A stretch of DNA of 64,000 bases from Paraburkholderia phenazinium. GTDB taxonomy: Bacteria; Pseudomonadota; Gammaproteobacteria; Burkholderiales; Burkholderiaceae. How positions within the stretch are numbered: position 1 is the first letter of the stretch; each line of letters begins with the position of its first letter. A program made the position numbers and the translations under genes. Under the pieces are notes generated by a model. It did no database searches. It was not told the origin of the DNA and saw only the letters and a list, made by a program, of their open reading frames with translations. The stretch spans positions 3,658,001-3,722,000 of the forward strand of contig NZ_FSRM01000002.1 in assembly GCF_900141745.1 (NCBI RefSeq), read 5' to 3'. This document shows positions 15,821 through 25,294 of the stretch, in pieces.

Positions 15821-16954
15821 TTAAGCGGCAGCTTGCGCCGTACCCACCGGCCAACTGATTTCGAAACGCGCGCCTGGCAGCGTCAATGGGTCCGTCACCG
15901 CAATGCGGCCTTTGTGCGCGCGCAAGACCTGTTGCGTGATCGCAAGCCCCAGACCGTATCCGCCGGTGTGGCGATCGAGCCGCACGAAGGCGTCGAAGAT
16001 GCGCTCGCGCTCGCTTTCCGGCACACCAGCGCCGTCGTCTTCGACAAAGATCTCTACATTGCCGTGCCGCACAGCCAGTCCGACCAGAATCTGGCTGCGC
16101 GCATATTTGCTGGCGTTGCGCAGCAGATTGCGCATCGCGTACGACATCAGGCGTTTGTCCATCACTACACGCAGCGCCGCGTCGATCTCGACGCGCGGGA
16201 CGATTTCCTTGTCGGTGTAGAGCAAGGCCGCGTCGTTGATCTGACTGTCGAACCATAAGGCGAGCACGGTTGGTTCGAGATTCGACTGCAGCGAGCTGTA
16301 TTCGAGCCTCGCGTAGGTGAGGCTCATGTCGATCAGTTCGTCCAGTTCAGTGACGTCCTGATCGATGCTTGCCAGCGCGCTTTCGTACTCGGTGGCGGAG
16401 CCCGGTTCGCGCAACACCTCCAGTGCAAAACGCACCCGTGCAAGCGGCGTGCGCAGTTCGTGCGAGATGCCATTGGTCAGTTCGCGCTGCGCGGCGATCA
16501 GCCGTTCCATCCGTTCGGCAAGCGCGTTGAGTGTGCGCGCCAGCGGGCCGATGATCGTGCTAAAGGACTCCCGTGCCCGGGTGTTGAAGCGACCGCCGGT
16601 GAAATCGATCGCACGTTCGCGGACCATCACCAGATCGACCCACACCGGACGCATCCAGCGATACGCCACCACGGCCGGCACCCCGAACACCACGACCAGG
16701 ACCGGCACGACGCCACCCGGCAACGCCACGAAGCCGCGCCATACGACCGCGGCGGTCAGCTCGAACGACAGGCCGAGCAACGGAATCGCAGCCACCACCA
16801 GCGAGAGCCCCAGCAAACGAAGATAGGCACGCAGATAAAGCCGCGACCAGCTCGGCATGCGGTCGGCACGCGTATCCGTCCACGAGCGGCGAAAATTCAG
16901 CCAGCGCCATTTGCAATAGCGGAAAGCAGAGAGTTTAGGTGCGGCAGGATTCAT
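15821..16954 (-). CDS. Sensor histidine kinase, RstB-like
   Basis: A 377-aa inner-membrane kinase. Two hydrophobic segments lie at ~45-70 and ~80-100 with an unusually short loop between them. A HAMP-like region, an H-box (NGISHELRTPLARVRF) and the catalytic domain (LLRNASKYA N-box, DDGAGVP, GGYGLGLAI) follow. The short periplasmic loop suggests sensing within the membrane or of envelope state. It lies in the same direction as the response regulator gene at 17980-18687, with an esterase gene between. ATG 16954 is preferred over a GTG at 16960. Confidence 0.88.
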   Translation of the reverse strand: MNPAAPKLSAFRYCKWRWLNFRRSWTDTRADRMPSWSRLYLRAYLRLLGLSLVVAAIPLLGLSFELTAAVVWRGFVALPGGVVPVLVVVFGVPAVVAYRWMRPVWVDLVMVRERAIDFTGGRFNTRARESFSTIIGPLARTLNALAERMERLIAAQRELTNGISHELRTPLARVRFALEVLREPGSATEYESALASIDQDVTELDELIDMSLTYARLEYSSLQSNLEPTVLALWFDSQINDAALLYTDKEIVPRVEIDAALRVVMDKRLMSYAMRNLLRNASKYARSQILVGLAVRHGNVEIFVEDDGAGVPESERERIFDAFVRLDRHTGGYGLGLAITQQVLRAHKGRIAVTDPLTLPGARFEISWPVGTAQAAA

Positions 16955-17033
16955 GATCACGAACGTCGGGAAAGAAGGTGCGCCGGCCGCAGGAGGCCGT
17001 CCAGTCCATCCGTTCCTCTGGCGTGCGCGCGGC

Positions 17034-17831
17034 TCACGTTAGCATAGCGGGACGCTGCAGGAAGGCAAGCGTGCGGTCGGCAACGGTATCGCGCTCGTTG
17101 TCGAGTGTGATCATGTGATAGCTGTCGGTCAGGCGCACGAGCGTGACATCGCGGCTACCGAGGTGTTCGCAGACGAATTCCGCAGAACGGATGCTCGTCA
17201 CTTCGTCCTCCTCCGAGTGCATCACCAGCGTTTCACAGGCCACCTGCGGGAGCGCGCGTCTGACTGCAAAACGCATCCAGTCCACCTGAGCAATCGCTGC
17301 GAGCGGCACGTACGGATAGTGCACGCCACTGCCTTTTTTCAGCGCGCGACGAATCAGGTTGCGGATACGATCGTTCTTGATGCCGAACGGCTCACCCTCC
17401 GGCACGCGAATCAGATGACGCAGTCCCGGCACGCAATACATCAGGTAACGCAGCGGACGCAGGCGCGAACCGCCCCAACCGTCGAGGAAGAGCGGCGGCG
17501 ACAGCAGGATCAGGCGGCCATGCGTCATCCGCTCACGGGCGCTCAGCATCACCGCGAGCAAGGCGCCCATCGAGATGCCCGCCACGTCGACACGTTCATA
17601 GCGCGTGATCAGATCGCGATACGTGCGGCTAAGCAACTGCATGTAGTCGCGCAGGCTGACGCTGCTCAACTGATCGGGACGCGAACCGTGTCCCGGCAAC
17701 GACGGCAGATACACATCGCAGCCGATCTGCTCGAACTTGCGATCGAGTGAGCCGAAGTCGTGCCGCGTCCCGCCCAGGCCATGGATCATCAATACAGCGT
17801 GTCTGGAAAGAGGTAAGACGCGGGCGGACAT
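17034..17831 (-). CDS. Alpha/beta hydrolase (carboxylesterase/lipase-like)
   Basis: A 265-aa serine hydrolase: oxyanion segment MIHGLGGTRHDF, nucleophile elbow GISMGAL (Ser ~95), acidic residue region HSEEDEVTS and C-terminal His in DSYHMITLD. It resembles Est30-type carboxylesterases and monoglyceride lipases. No signal peptide is seen. Its position between a response regulator and its kinase on the same strand suggests co-transcription; whether it produces or removes a signal for that system is only a guess. Confidence 0.82.
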   Translation of the reverse strand: MSARVLPLSRHAVLMIHGLGGTRHDFGSLDRKFEQIGCDVYLPSLPGHGSRPDQLSSVSLRDYMQLLSRTYRDLITRYERVDVAGISMGALLAVMLSARERMTHGRLILLSPPLFLDGWGGSRLRPLRYLMYCVPGLRHLIRVPEGEPFGIKNDRIRNLIRRALKKGSGVHYPYVPLAAIAQVDWMRFAVRRALPQVACETLVMHSEEDEVTSIRSAEFVCEHLGSRDVTLVRLTDSYHMITLDNERDTVADRTLAFLQRPAMLT

Positions 17832-17979
17832 GACGCAGCTCGTAAATGAACAAGCTTGCGATACTAGCTACGCAACGCGCGCGCGACTGTCGATTTGAAA
17901 CAGGTCTATGTGGAGTTTTGTCGGCTATTCAAAGGCGACTCCGGGGCCCTTCCGAGGCTATTTGCAACCGGTTGGCAAG

Positions 17980-18687
17980 TTACTCCCATGCCACCTTGCT
18001 GAACTGATAGCCCTTGCCGCGCACCGTCTTGATACGCTGCGGCGTGCCGGAATCGTCATGCAGCTTGCGGCGCAGCTTGGAAATGCCGCCGTCGATGGAG
18101 CGATCGAGGCCGTCGAACTCGATGCCTCTCAATTGCCGCATCAGGTCGTCGCGGCTCACCACTTCGCCTGCACAACTTACTAGCGCCCACAGCAGGTCGA
18201 ATTCCGCGGAGGTCAGATCGGGGCGCGTGCCGTCGGGCAGCGTCACCATCCGGGCAGCCCGGTTGATCTCGAACTTGCCGAACGTAAAGCGCTCCGGCTG
18301 GCCGGAGATTTCCGTGGCGCGCCCCGAAACGCGGCGCAACTGCGCCTTGATGCGAGCGAGCAGGACGCGCGGTTCGACCGGCTTGTGGACATAATCGTCT
18401 GCGCCGAATTCGAGGCCCAATACTTCGTCGAACTGTTCGTCGCGAGCGGTCACCATGATAATCACGCCGTTGAACTGCTCGCGCGCCTCGCGGCAGATCT
18501 GGAAACCGTCCTTGCCCGGCAGGTTGACGTCGAGGATCACCAGGTCCGGCTGCCGTTTGAGAATGGCGGGCACCGCTTCGTTGCCGTGCAGCACGACCTC
18601 CACTTCATAGTCGTGCTTGCGCAGATAGCCCGCCACTAACGCGGACAGGCGGATATCGTCTTCAACGAGCAGGATGCGGAAAGGCAT
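17980..18687 (-). CDS. OmpR-family response regulator, RstA-like
   Basis: A 235-aa two-component regulator. The receiver domain has the acidic pocket LVEDD, phospho-acceptor Asp in LVILDVNLPG (~54), Thr in VTARD and Lys in HKPVEPR. The C-terminal winged helix (~135-232) ends with TVRGKGYQF, typical of OmpR/PhoB DNA-binding domains. It is the first gene of a probable three-gene unit with the esterase and the histidine kinase. Targets are unknown; the patatin gene beyond the kinase is convergent. Confidence 0.9.
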   Translation of the reverse strand: MPFRILLVEDDIRLSALVAGYLRKHDYEVEVVLHGNEAVPAILKRQPDLVILDVNLPGKDGFQICREAREQFNGVIIMVTARDEQFDEVLGLEFGADDYVHKPVEPRVLLARIKAQLRRVSGRATEISGQPERFTFGKFEINRAARMVTLPDGTRPDLTSAEFDLLWALVSCAGEVVSRDDLMRQLRGIEFDGLDRSIDGGISKLRRKLHDDSGTPQRIKTVRGKGYQFSKVAWE

Positions 18688-18850
18688 GAGTAAATTGTCT
18701 GGCGCTGACGGGATTTCAGCCGCTGCGAGGCTGTTGCTAACCTCTCAGCATAGCCGATAGTTTTTGCGCAATTCGAACCACGCGACAAAACTCAACAATT
18801 ATCCATGCAACTCGACACGAAGACAGGACGAACGCGGGCCGCAATAACAA

Positions 18851-18878
18851 AAGCCCCATTCGCCGACGAATGGGGCTT
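18851..18878 (-). terminator. Intrinsic terminator of pcaF
   Basis: A 12-bp perfect stem (AAGCCCCATTCG with CGAATGGGGCTT) and a 4-nt loop lie 20 nt after the pcaF stop and run into UUUUG on the minus strand. It separates pcaF from the response regulator gene downstream. Confidence 0.85.
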
Positions 18879-18897
18879 CTACAACGTACTAAAAGAA

Positions 18898-20100
18898 TCA
18901 GACCCGTTCGATCGCGATCGCAATGCCCTGACCGACGCCGATACACATCGTGCAGAGAGCGAAACGGCCCTGCGTGCGTTGCAGTTGATACATCGCCGTG
19001 GTCACGAGCCGCGCGCCGCTCATGCCAAGCGGATGACCAAGCGCAATCGCGCCGCCGTTCGGATTCACGCGAGCGTCATCGTCCGCGACACCCAGCGTGC
19101 GCAATACCGCGATTCCCTGCGATGCGAACGCCTCGTTCAATTCGATCACGTCGAACTGATCGATCGTCATGCCCAGGCGTGCCAGCAGTTTTTGCGTGGC
19201 CGGCGCCGGGCCGATGCCCATCACGCGCGGTGCAACGCCGGCGGTCGCGATACCAAGCACACGTGCCCGCGGTGTCAGGCCGAACCGCCTGGCCGTCGCT
19301 TCATTCGCGAGCAGCAGCGCCGCGGCGCCGTCGTTCACGCCTGAGGCGTTGCCCGCTGTGACGGTGCCGTCCGGACGTACCACCCCTTTCAATTTGGCAA
19401 GCGCTTCGAGACTGGTTTCCCGCGGATGTTCATCCTGCGACACCACCAGTGGATCGCCCTTCTTCTGCGCAATCGTTACCGAGACGATTTCCTGCGCAAG
19501 CGTACCGTCGCGTTGTGCACGCGCGGCTTTCTGCTGGCTGCGCAGTGCAAACGCGTCCTGATCCGCACGGCTCACCTTGTAGTCGGTCGCGACGTTTTCG
19601 CCGGTCTCCGGCATCGAATCGACACCGTAAAGCTGCTTCATTAGCGGATTGACGAAACGCCAGCCAATTGTCGTGTCGAAGATATCGGCCTGGCGCGAGA
19701 ATGCGCTGGTTGCCTTGCCCATCACGAACGGCGCACGGCTCATGCTTTCGACGCCGCCCGCCACCATCAATGCCGCCTCGCCCGATTTGATCGCGCGCGC
19801 CGCGATGCCGACGGCGTCCATGCCCGAGCCGCACAACCGGTTGACGGTGGAACCCGGTACGTCTTGCGGCAGACCCGCGAGCAGCAGTGACATGCGCGCG
19901 ACATTGCGGTTATCTTCGCCGGCCTGGTTGGCGCAGCCGTAGATCACGTCGTCGATGGCGTTCCAGTCGACTTCCTTGTTGCGCTCCATCAGCGCCTTGA
20001 GCGGCATAGCGCCCAGGTCGTCGGCACGCACCGACGACAACGAACCCGCATAGCGGCCGATCGGCGTGCGAATCGCGTCGCACAGGAAAGCTTCAGTCAT
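18898..20100 (-). CDS. pcaF: 3-oxoadipyl-CoA thiolase
   Basis: A 400-aa thiolase that cleaves 3-oxoadipyl-CoA to succinyl-CoA and acetyl-CoA, the last step of the beta-ketoadipate pathway. The family signature DVIYGCANQAGEDNRNVA and active-site Cys in NRLCGSGMDA are PcaF-like, with the distal His in GGAIALGHPLGMSG and the second Cys in CTMCIGVGQG. ATG 20100 (MTEAFLCDAIRTPIG) has GGAGA upstream and gives the standard length. The other pca genes are not adjacent; an inverted-repeat operator lies ~205 bp upstream and a PcaR-type gene at 26309. A generic acetyl-CoA acetyltransferase is the alternative reading. Confidence 0.88.
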   Translation of the reverse strand: MTEAFLCDAIRTPIGRYAGSLSSVRADDLGAMPLKALMERNKEVDWNAIDDVIYGCANQAGEDNRNVARMSLLLAGLPQDVPGSTVNRLCGSGMDAVGIAARAIKSGEAALMVAGGVESMSRAPFVMGKATSAFSRQADIFDTTIGWRFVNPLMKQLYGVDSMPETGENVATDYKVSRADQDAFALRSQQKAARAQRDGTLAQEIVSVTIAQKKGDPLVVSQDEHPRETSLEALAKLKGVVRPDGTVTAGNASGVNDGAAALLLANEATARRFGLTPRARVLGIATAGVAPRVMGIGPAPATQKLLARLGMTIDQFDVIELNEAFASQGIAVLRTLGVADDDARVNPNGGAIALGHPLGMSGARLVTTAMYQLQRTQGRFALCTMCIGVGQGIAIAIERV

Positions 20101-20436
20101 GTGATGTCTCCAGTTGAATACTTGCACCGCTTGCTTCGCCGTAACAGGCGCGGCTGGCGCGTCGCGCGGGTGGAACCGCGTTCGCGGCCACCCGTCGCAG
20201 CGAGCGGAAGGGTCATTCGGAGCTTATGCCGCGACGCGACGTGCCGCAAACCCTTCACTAGCCCAATCAGGATAGCAGCGAACCGCTTCGGCCGACTCCG
20301 AATTGTTCGATATACGAACAACAGATCGTATATCGAACATTCAGCCCTGATGATAGGCGTGGCGCGGAAACCGTGTCAAGTGCGGCTGGTTTGCCAACGG
20401 GAGACAAACATCGGAAGAATCAGGCTTTGCCGCCTG
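20101..20436. other. Intergenic region upstream of pcaF
   Basis: This 336-bp stretch lies between the pcaF start and the denD stop, both genes on the minus strand, so it serves pcaF. It holds the operator-like inverted repeat at 20304-20339 and about 200 nt of probable leader. No terminator for denD was recognised. Confidence 0.6.
20304..20339. promoter_or_regulatory. Inverted-repeat operator upstream of pcaF (PcaR/IclR-like)
   Basis: TGTTCGATATACGA (20304-20317) and its exact reverse complement TCGTATATCGAACA (20326-20339) are separated by 8 bp, centre to centre 22 bp or about two helical turns. Each arm contains GTTCGATA, which resembles the GTTCGAT core reported for PcaR operators in Pseudomonas. 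The IclR-family gene at 26309 encodes a plausible ligand. Confidence 0.65.
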
Positions 20437-21417
20437 TCACCGAGGCTGAATGTGCTCATCCTCGATGTAGCTGCGGATCACATCTGCAAAGCTCGACTCG
20501 CCTTTCAGGCCGAGCTGCTCCGCACGCGCGGTGTCCCACCGGCCGGGCCAACTGCCGACAATCTTCTCGATGCGTGGATCTGTCTGCCATTCGATGCGCT
20601 TGACCACCTCATCACCTGCGACTTCGCGCAGCGCGGCGACCATCTCATCGACACTGACCGAAATACCCGGCAAATTCACCGTACGAAGGTTGCCGAGCGC
20701 GGCGGCGTCGATTTCGAGCCCCGCGATCAGACAGGCAATCGCCTTGCGCGGCGAAAGCAACCACAGGCGCGTGCCGCCGGCCACCGGGCAGATCGCCGCC
20801 TCGCCGTTCAGCGGCTCGCGAATGATGCCGCTCGCAAACGACGACGCCGCAGCATTCGGCTTGCCGGGGCGCACGCTGATGGTCGGCAGGCGCAACACCC
20901 GACCGTCGACGAAGCCACGCCGCGTGTAATCGTTCAGCAGCAATTCGGCAATCGCTTTCTGCGCGCCATACGAGGACTGCGGATTCAACGCCGTATCGTT
21001 GCGCACGACGTCCGGCATATCGCCACCGTACACGGCGACCGAACTCGTGAACACGACGCGCGGCCGATGCCCGCGCAACCGGCAAGTTTCCAGCAGCAGA
21101 CGCGAGGCATCGAGATTGATGCGCATGCCGAGATCGAAATCCGCCTCGGCCTGCCCACTGACAATCGCGGCCAGATGGAAGATGGCTGAAGTCTGCTCGT
21201 CGATCACGCGCTCAAGCACGTCGGACTCGGCGATATCGCCCACTTCGGCGCGCACCCGGCTGTCGCTGAATCCGCTAGCGGCGACGACGTCGAGCAGCAC
21301 GAGTTCGGTAATCGGTTGCGGCTGGCCGTCCGGTCCCTTCAGTTCGCCGCGTGCCAACAGTTCGCGTGCGAGACGTTGACCGAGAAACCCCGCGCCGCCA
21401 GTGATCAGTACTTTCAT
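20437..21417 (-). CDS. denD: D-erythronate dehydrogenase (DenD-type NAD-dependent epimerase/dehydratase family)
   Basis: A 326-aa extended SDR with the NAD motif [11 protein letters not shown] at the N-terminus and the catalytic pattern TSSVAVYGG plus YGAQKAI (Tyr-x3-Lys). DenD oxidises D-erythronate to the 2-oxo acid that the Otn enzymes process. The start ATG at 21417 overlaps the OtnI stop (ATGA); the longer frame upstream lies inside otnI. The assignment rests on the SDR type and its place behind otnI/otnC/otnK; a uronate dehydrogenase-like activity is the alternative. Confidence 0.83.
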   Translation of the reverse strand: MKVLITGGAGFLGQRLARELLARGELKGPDGQPQPITELVLLDVVAASGFSDSRVRAEVGDIAESDVLERVIDEQTSAIFHLAAIVSGQAEADFDLGMRINLDASRLLLETCRLRGHRPRVVFTSSVAVYGGDMPDVVRNDTALNPQSSYGAQKAIAELLLNDYTRRGFVDGRVLRLPTISVRPGKPNAAASSFASGIIREPLNGEAAICPVAGGTRLWLLSPRKAIACLIAGLEIDAAALGNLRTVNLPGISVSVDEMVAALREVAGDEVVKRIEWQTDPRIEKIVGSWPGRWDTARAEQLGLKGESSFADVIRSYIEDEHIQPR

Positions 21418-22205
21418 GATGTCTGCCGTCCCTGATAGTTCCTGAGCCAGCCCAAGCCTTCCGACGTCCCTGCCCGCGGCCGATATTCGCATCCGACCCA
21501 GCCGTCGTAGCCGAGCTTGTCGATCAGATCGAACAGATAGGGGTAGTTCAGTTCGCCGATATCCGGCTCGTGCCGCTCAGGCACACCGGCAATCTGGATA
21601 TGCCCGATGCCGGCCATATCGCGTTTCAGCTTGAATGCAAGGTCGCCCTCGACGATCTGGCAGTGATAGCAGTCGAATTGCACCTTCAGGTTGGGCGCGC
21701 CCACTTCCGCGCAGACCGATTGTGCGTCGTCCTGACGATTGAGAAAGAAGCCAGGGATATCGCGCGTATTGATCGGCTCGATCACGATCGTGATCCCATC
21801 GGCCTGTGCAGTCTGCGCGGCATACGCCAGGTTCTGCAGATACACCTCGCGATGCCGGTCGCGCGATTGGTCCGCCCCAATCAGGCCGGCCATCACATGC
21901 AGCGAGCGGTTGCCGAGCTGGCGGGTGTAGTCGAGCGCGGTATCGAAGCTGCGGCGAAACTCTTCTTCGCGGCCCGGCAGCGATGCAATTCCACGCTCGC
22001 CGCCCGCCCAGTCGCCCGGCGGCGCGTTGAAGAGCGCCTGGGTCAGGCCGTGATCGGCGAGGCGTTGCTTGAGCTCCTCGGCCGGAAAATCGTAGGGAAA
22101 CAGAAACTCCACGGCCTTGAAGCCGTCTTGCGCCGCGGCGGCAAAACGGTCGAGAAAACCGTGCTCGGTGTACATCATGGTCAGGTTGGCAGCGAAGCGA
22201 GGCAT
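21414..22205 (-). CDS. otnI: 2-oxo-tetronate isomerase (hydroxypyruvate isomerase family)
   Basis: A 263-aa TIM-barrel isomerase of the Hyi family that interconverts 2-oxo- and 3-oxo-tetronate. It begins [17 protein letters not shown] and has the metal-site Glu in [13 protein letters not shown] and ligands in [11 protein letters not shown] and [15 protein letters not shown] precedes ATG 22205; the open frame continues upstream only through the spacer. It overlaps denD by 4 nt and follows otnC after a 109-nt gap containing a hairpin. Confidence 0.87.
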   Translation of the reverse strand: MPRFAANLTMMYTEHGFLDRFAAAAQDGFKAVEFLFPYDFPAEELKQRLADHGLTQALFNAPPGDWAGGERGIASLPGREEEFRRSFDTALDYTRQLGNRSLHVMAGLIGADQSRDRHREVYLQNLAYAAQTAQADGITIVIEPINTRDIPGFFLNRQDDAQSVCAEVGAPNLKVQFDCYHCQIVEGDLAFKLKRDMAGIGHIQIAGVPERHEPDIGELNYPYLFDLIDKLGYDGWVGCEYRPRAGTSEGLGWLRNYQGRQTS

Positions 22206-22230
22206 TGCAGCAACTCCTTTTTCTGGGGAA

Positions 22231-22257
22231 CAGCGAAGCGCTCCGCGCGCTTCGCTG
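22231..22257 (-). repeat. Intercistronic hairpin between otnC and otnI
   Basis: CAGCGAAGCG (22231-22240) pairs perfectly with CGCTTCGCTG (22248-22257) across a 7-nt loop, 25 nt before otnI. It has no U-tract on the minus strand, so it may stabilise or process the operon mRNA and not end it. Confidence 0.4.
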
Positions 22258-22314
22258 ATAGGTAAATATTTTGGGTGGCGCACCGAACCCGGCGTGCACG
22301 ACGCGCGCTGAGCG

Positions 22315-22971
22315 CTACCAGCGCGCGCCGAATACGCTACGCAACTCTTCAAGCGCTGCGTCGTCGAGCGGTGACGGACGCGGGTTAGTCATCAGCCACA
22401 GGCGCGCCGTCTCCTCGAACTCTTCCAGCGCATAGGACGCCTGCGCCACCGAGCGCTCCCACACTACCGGCCCGAGCCGCTCCAGCAGCACACCGCGCAC
22501 CGTGCCGGCGAGCGCTGCAATCCGCTCGGCCACCTGCGGGTCGCCCGGACGGCGGTAGCGGATCAACGGGATGTGGCCGACTTTCATGACGTAGTACGGC
22601 GTGATCGGCGGCAGGACGTCGGCTTCGCTCCACACCCCTGCCAGCGTCAAGGCGACCAGGTGCGTCGAATGTGTATGGATGACGCCGCGAGTTTCCGCGT
22701 TGCGGGCATAGATGCCGCGGTGCAAGGCCAGCGTCTTCGAAGGTCTGCCGCCGGAAACCGTATTGCCCGCCAGGTCGACCTTGGCAATCTCCGCAGGATC
22801 GAGCCGGCCGAGGCAGGCATCGGTCGGCGTGATCAGCCAGCCATCGTCGAGACGCGCGCTGATATTGCCTGCGGTGCCCACGGTATAGCCGCGCTGATAC
22901 AGGCTTGCGCCTGTGGCGCAGATTTCCTCGCGGACCTTCGATTCTTCACCGCTATGGATTCCTAACGTCAT
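22315..22971 (-). CDS. otnC: 3-oxo-tetronate 4-phosphate decarboxylase (class II aldolase family)
   Basis: A 218-aa class II aldolase/adducin-family enzyme that decarboxylates 3-oxo-tetronate 4-phosphate to dihydroxyacetone phosphate. Family marks are [20 protein letters not shown], the zinc His pair in IHTHSTH and a third His region further on (VGHIPLIRY). It overlaps the otnK stop by 4 nt. Together with OtnK and OtnI it forms the common lower path of threonate and erythronate catabolism. Confidence 0.88.
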   Translation of the reverse strand: MTLGIHSGEESKVREEICATGASLYQRGYTVGTAGNISARLDDGWLITPTDACLGRLDPAEIAKVDLAGNTVSGGRPSKTLALHRGIYARNAETRGVIHTHSTHLVALTLAGVWSEADVLPPITPYYVMKVGHIPLIRYRRPGDPQVAERIAALAGTVRGVLLERLGPVVWERSVAQASYALEEFEETARLWLMTNPRPSPLDDAALEELRSVFGARW

Positions 22972-24293
22972 GACGCCGCCCCGTCGAGATGACGTAAGGC
23001 CTTGGCAAAGAAATCGGTAGCGCCGAAGTTACCGGACTTGAGTGCGAGTGCAAGCGGCACATCGCCCGTGGTCGCGGTGGCCGGTACGCCCGGATCGATT
23101 TGCGCGCCGATGCGCAGCGTGTGCACGTCGAGTGCCTGAACCACGGCCCCCGAAGTTTCGCCCCCCGCCACCACAAACTTGCGCACGCCTAGTTCATGCA
23201 AACCGCGCGCGATCGACGCCAAGGTACTTTCAACCAGGTGTCCGGCCTGCTCGACACCGAGTTCGCGCTGCACAGCCTTCACTTCATCGGGCGTCGCAGT
23301 CGCGTAGATCAGTACCGGTTGCCTGTCAGCGAAGTGTTCGCGCGCAAACGCAAGCGCCTGTTCGACCACCGGCTCGCCGCGCGCAGCCGCCAGCGGATCG
23401 ATCCGAAAGGCCGGACGGCTTTCGCGCCAGGCCGCTACTTGCGCGTTGGTCGCCTTCGAAGCGCTACCCGCCAGCACCACCGAGAGACCTTCGATCGAGG
23501 GCAGCTGTCCTGCGTCTGCGGTCTTTGAAAGCAAACCAGCGCGGCGGAAATTTGCCGGCAACCCGATTGCAATGCCAGAACCGCCCGTGATCAGCTTGAG
23601 ATCGGCGCACGCTTCGCCGAGTGTATGCAGATCTGCATCGGAGAGCGCATCGGTAATCGCCATGCGCACGCCGTCCCGCTTTAATGCGTTAAACGATTCG
23701 CGTACCGCCGCAACACCCTGCGCCACACTGTCGTAGCGAACGAGGCCAACTTTCGACTCCGTCTGCCGCTGCAGGACGCGCACCAGATTCGCATCGGTCA
23801 TGGGCGTGAGCGGGTGGTTCTCCATGCCGGATTCGTTGAGCAACACGTCGCCGACGAAGAGATGACCGCGGAAAATCGTGCGGCCGTTCTCCGGAAACGC
23901 CGGACAGGCGATCGTGAAAGCGTCAGCGCCGCCGTGCGATTGCCCGGCAGGGCCGGATAAGGCATCAAGTAACGCATCGGCAACCGGACCGATATTGCCC
24001 GCATCGGTCGAATCGAATGTCGAGCAGTACTTGAAGAAAAATTGCCGGCAACCTTGCGCGCGCAACCACTCGAGCGCGGCAAGCGATTGCGCGACCGCGT
24101 CTGCGGCTGGGATCGTGCGGGACTTTAGCGCCACCACCAATGCATCGGCTTCCACCGGTTCATCGGAATTCGGCACGCCGATGCTCTGAACCGTGCGCAT
24201 GCCGCCGCGCACCAGCATGTTGGCGAGATCTGTGGCGCCGGTGAAATCGTCGGCGATGCAGCCGAGTAGCGGCTGCGAAGATGAAGTCGTCAT
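22968..24293 (-). CDS. otnK: 3-oxo-tetronate kinase (DUF1537/four-carbon acid sugar kinase)
   Basis: A 441-aa kinase of the four-carbon acid sugar kinase family. The N-terminal domain shows GCIADDFTGATDLAN and KYCSTFDSTDAGNIGP, which bind the acid sugar; the C-terminal nucleotide domain shows FVVAGGETSGAVVQAL. It phosphorylates 3-oxo-tetronate at C4. It starts 13 nt after ltnD and overlaps otnC, a tightly coupled operon. Confidence 0.9.
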   Translation of the reverse strand: MTTSSSQPLLGCIADDFTGATDLANMLVRGGMRTVQSIGVPNSDEPVEADALVVALKSRTIPAADAVAQSLAALEWLRAQGCRQFFFKYCSTFDSTDAGNIGPVADALLDALSGPAGQSHGGADAFTIACPAFPENGRTIFRGHLFVGDVLLNESGMENHPLTPMTDANLVRVLQRQTESKVGLVRYDSVAQGVAAVRESFNALKRDGVRMAITDALSDADLHTLGEACADLKLITGGSGIAIGLPANFRRAGLLSKTADAGQLPSIEGLSVVLAGSASKATNAQVAAWRESRPAFRIDPLAAARGEPVVEQALAFAREHFADRQPVLIYATATPDEVKAVQRELGVEQAGHLVESTLASIARGLHELGVRKFVVAGGETSGAVVQALDVHTLRIGAQIDPGVPATATTGDVPLALALKSGNFGATDFFAKALRHLDGAAS

Positions 24294-24306
24294 GACAGCG
24301 CTCCTG

Positions 24307-25200
24307 CTACGACTTCGCCGCCGGCACCTCGATGCCGGGGAAAATCTTGATCACCGCCGAGTCGTCCTCGCCGCCGTGCCCCGCCGACGAAGCCATCATG
24401 AACATCTGATGTGCCGCAGCCGAGAGCGGCAGCGGAAATTTCGAACGGCGCGCGGTATCCAGCACGAGACCGAGATCCTTGACGAAAATATCGACTGCGG
24501 AGAGCGGCGTGTAATCGCCCTTGAGGATGTGCGGCACGCGGTTTTCGAACATCCATGAATTGCCGGCGCTATGCGTAATCACGTCGTACAGCGAGTCGGC
24601 GTCGACGCCTTCGCGCAAGCCAAGCGCCATCGCTTCCGCGGCGGCAGCAATATGCACCCCCGCGAGCAACTGGTTGATGATCTTCACTTTCGAGCCAAGC
24701 CCATGCACGGAACCCAGCCGGTAAACCTTGCCGGCCATCCCCGTTAGCACGTCTTCGCAGGCGGCGTAGGCCGCAGCAGGTCCCGAAGTCATCATCGTCA
24801 TCTCACCGGACGCGGCTCGCGCTGCGCCGCCCGAGACGGGCGCGTCGAGCATCTGCAGACCGGCGGCCTCGACGCGCTTGCCGAGGTCAAGGGCGAAGTC
24901 AGGGGAAACCGTTGCGCTCGCAATCACTACGCTGCCAGGCTTCATGCTGGCCACCGCGCCGCGCTCACCGAACAACACCGCGTCGGTTTGCGCCGCGTTC
25001 ACCACCAGCGTGATCACCACCTCGCACTGCGCCGCCAGTTCAGCAGGGTTTGCACAGGCGACGCCGCCATCCGCAGCGAAACTCTCCAGCACGGCACTGC
25101 GCAGATCGCACGCGTGCACCCGAAAACCTGCCCGCAGCAACGAGCGGGCGACGCCCAATCCCATTGCACCGAGGCCGATAACTCCAACGTTTCTGGACAT
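24307..25200 (-). CDS. ltnD: L-threonate dehydrogenase (3-hydroxyacid dehydrogenase family)
   Basis: A 297-aa beta-hydroxyacid dehydrogenase with the NAD motif VIGLGAMGLGVARSL, the substrate-site loop DAPVSGGAARA and catalytic Lys in GSKVKIINQLLAGVH. LtnD oxidises L-threonate to 2-oxo-tetronate, feeding OtnI. GGAG precedes ATG 25200. Its place ahead of otnK and length favour LtnD over tartronate semialdehyde reductase, which belongs to the same family and is the alternative. Confidence 0.87.
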   Translation of the reverse strand: MSRNVGVIGLGAMGLGVARSLLRAGFRVHACDLRSAVLESFAADGGVACANPAELAAQCEVVITLVVNAAQTDAVLFGERGAVASMKPGSVVIASATVSPDFALDLGKRVEAAGLQMLDAPVSGGAARAASGEMTMMTSGPAAAYAACEDVLTGMAGKVYRLGSVHGLGSKVKIINQLLAGVHIAAAAEAMALGLREGVDADSLYDVITHSAGNSWMFENRVPHILKGDYTPLSAVDIFVKDLGLVLDTARRSKFPLPLSAAAHQMFMMASSAGHGGEDDSAVIKIFPGIEVPAAKS

Positions 25201-25294
25201 GCTCTACTCCGAGTGAAATTCGTATGGTTCGACGTGGCCGCGCCAACGGCATGTACCGCTGCGCGCTCGCGTCTCGAGCATCAATGCTCAAGGC

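Noticed and set aside
20101..21189. 362-codon plus-strand frame across the pcaF spacer and denD
   Set aside because: Runs antisense to denD and through the operator; composition is that of a shadow frame.
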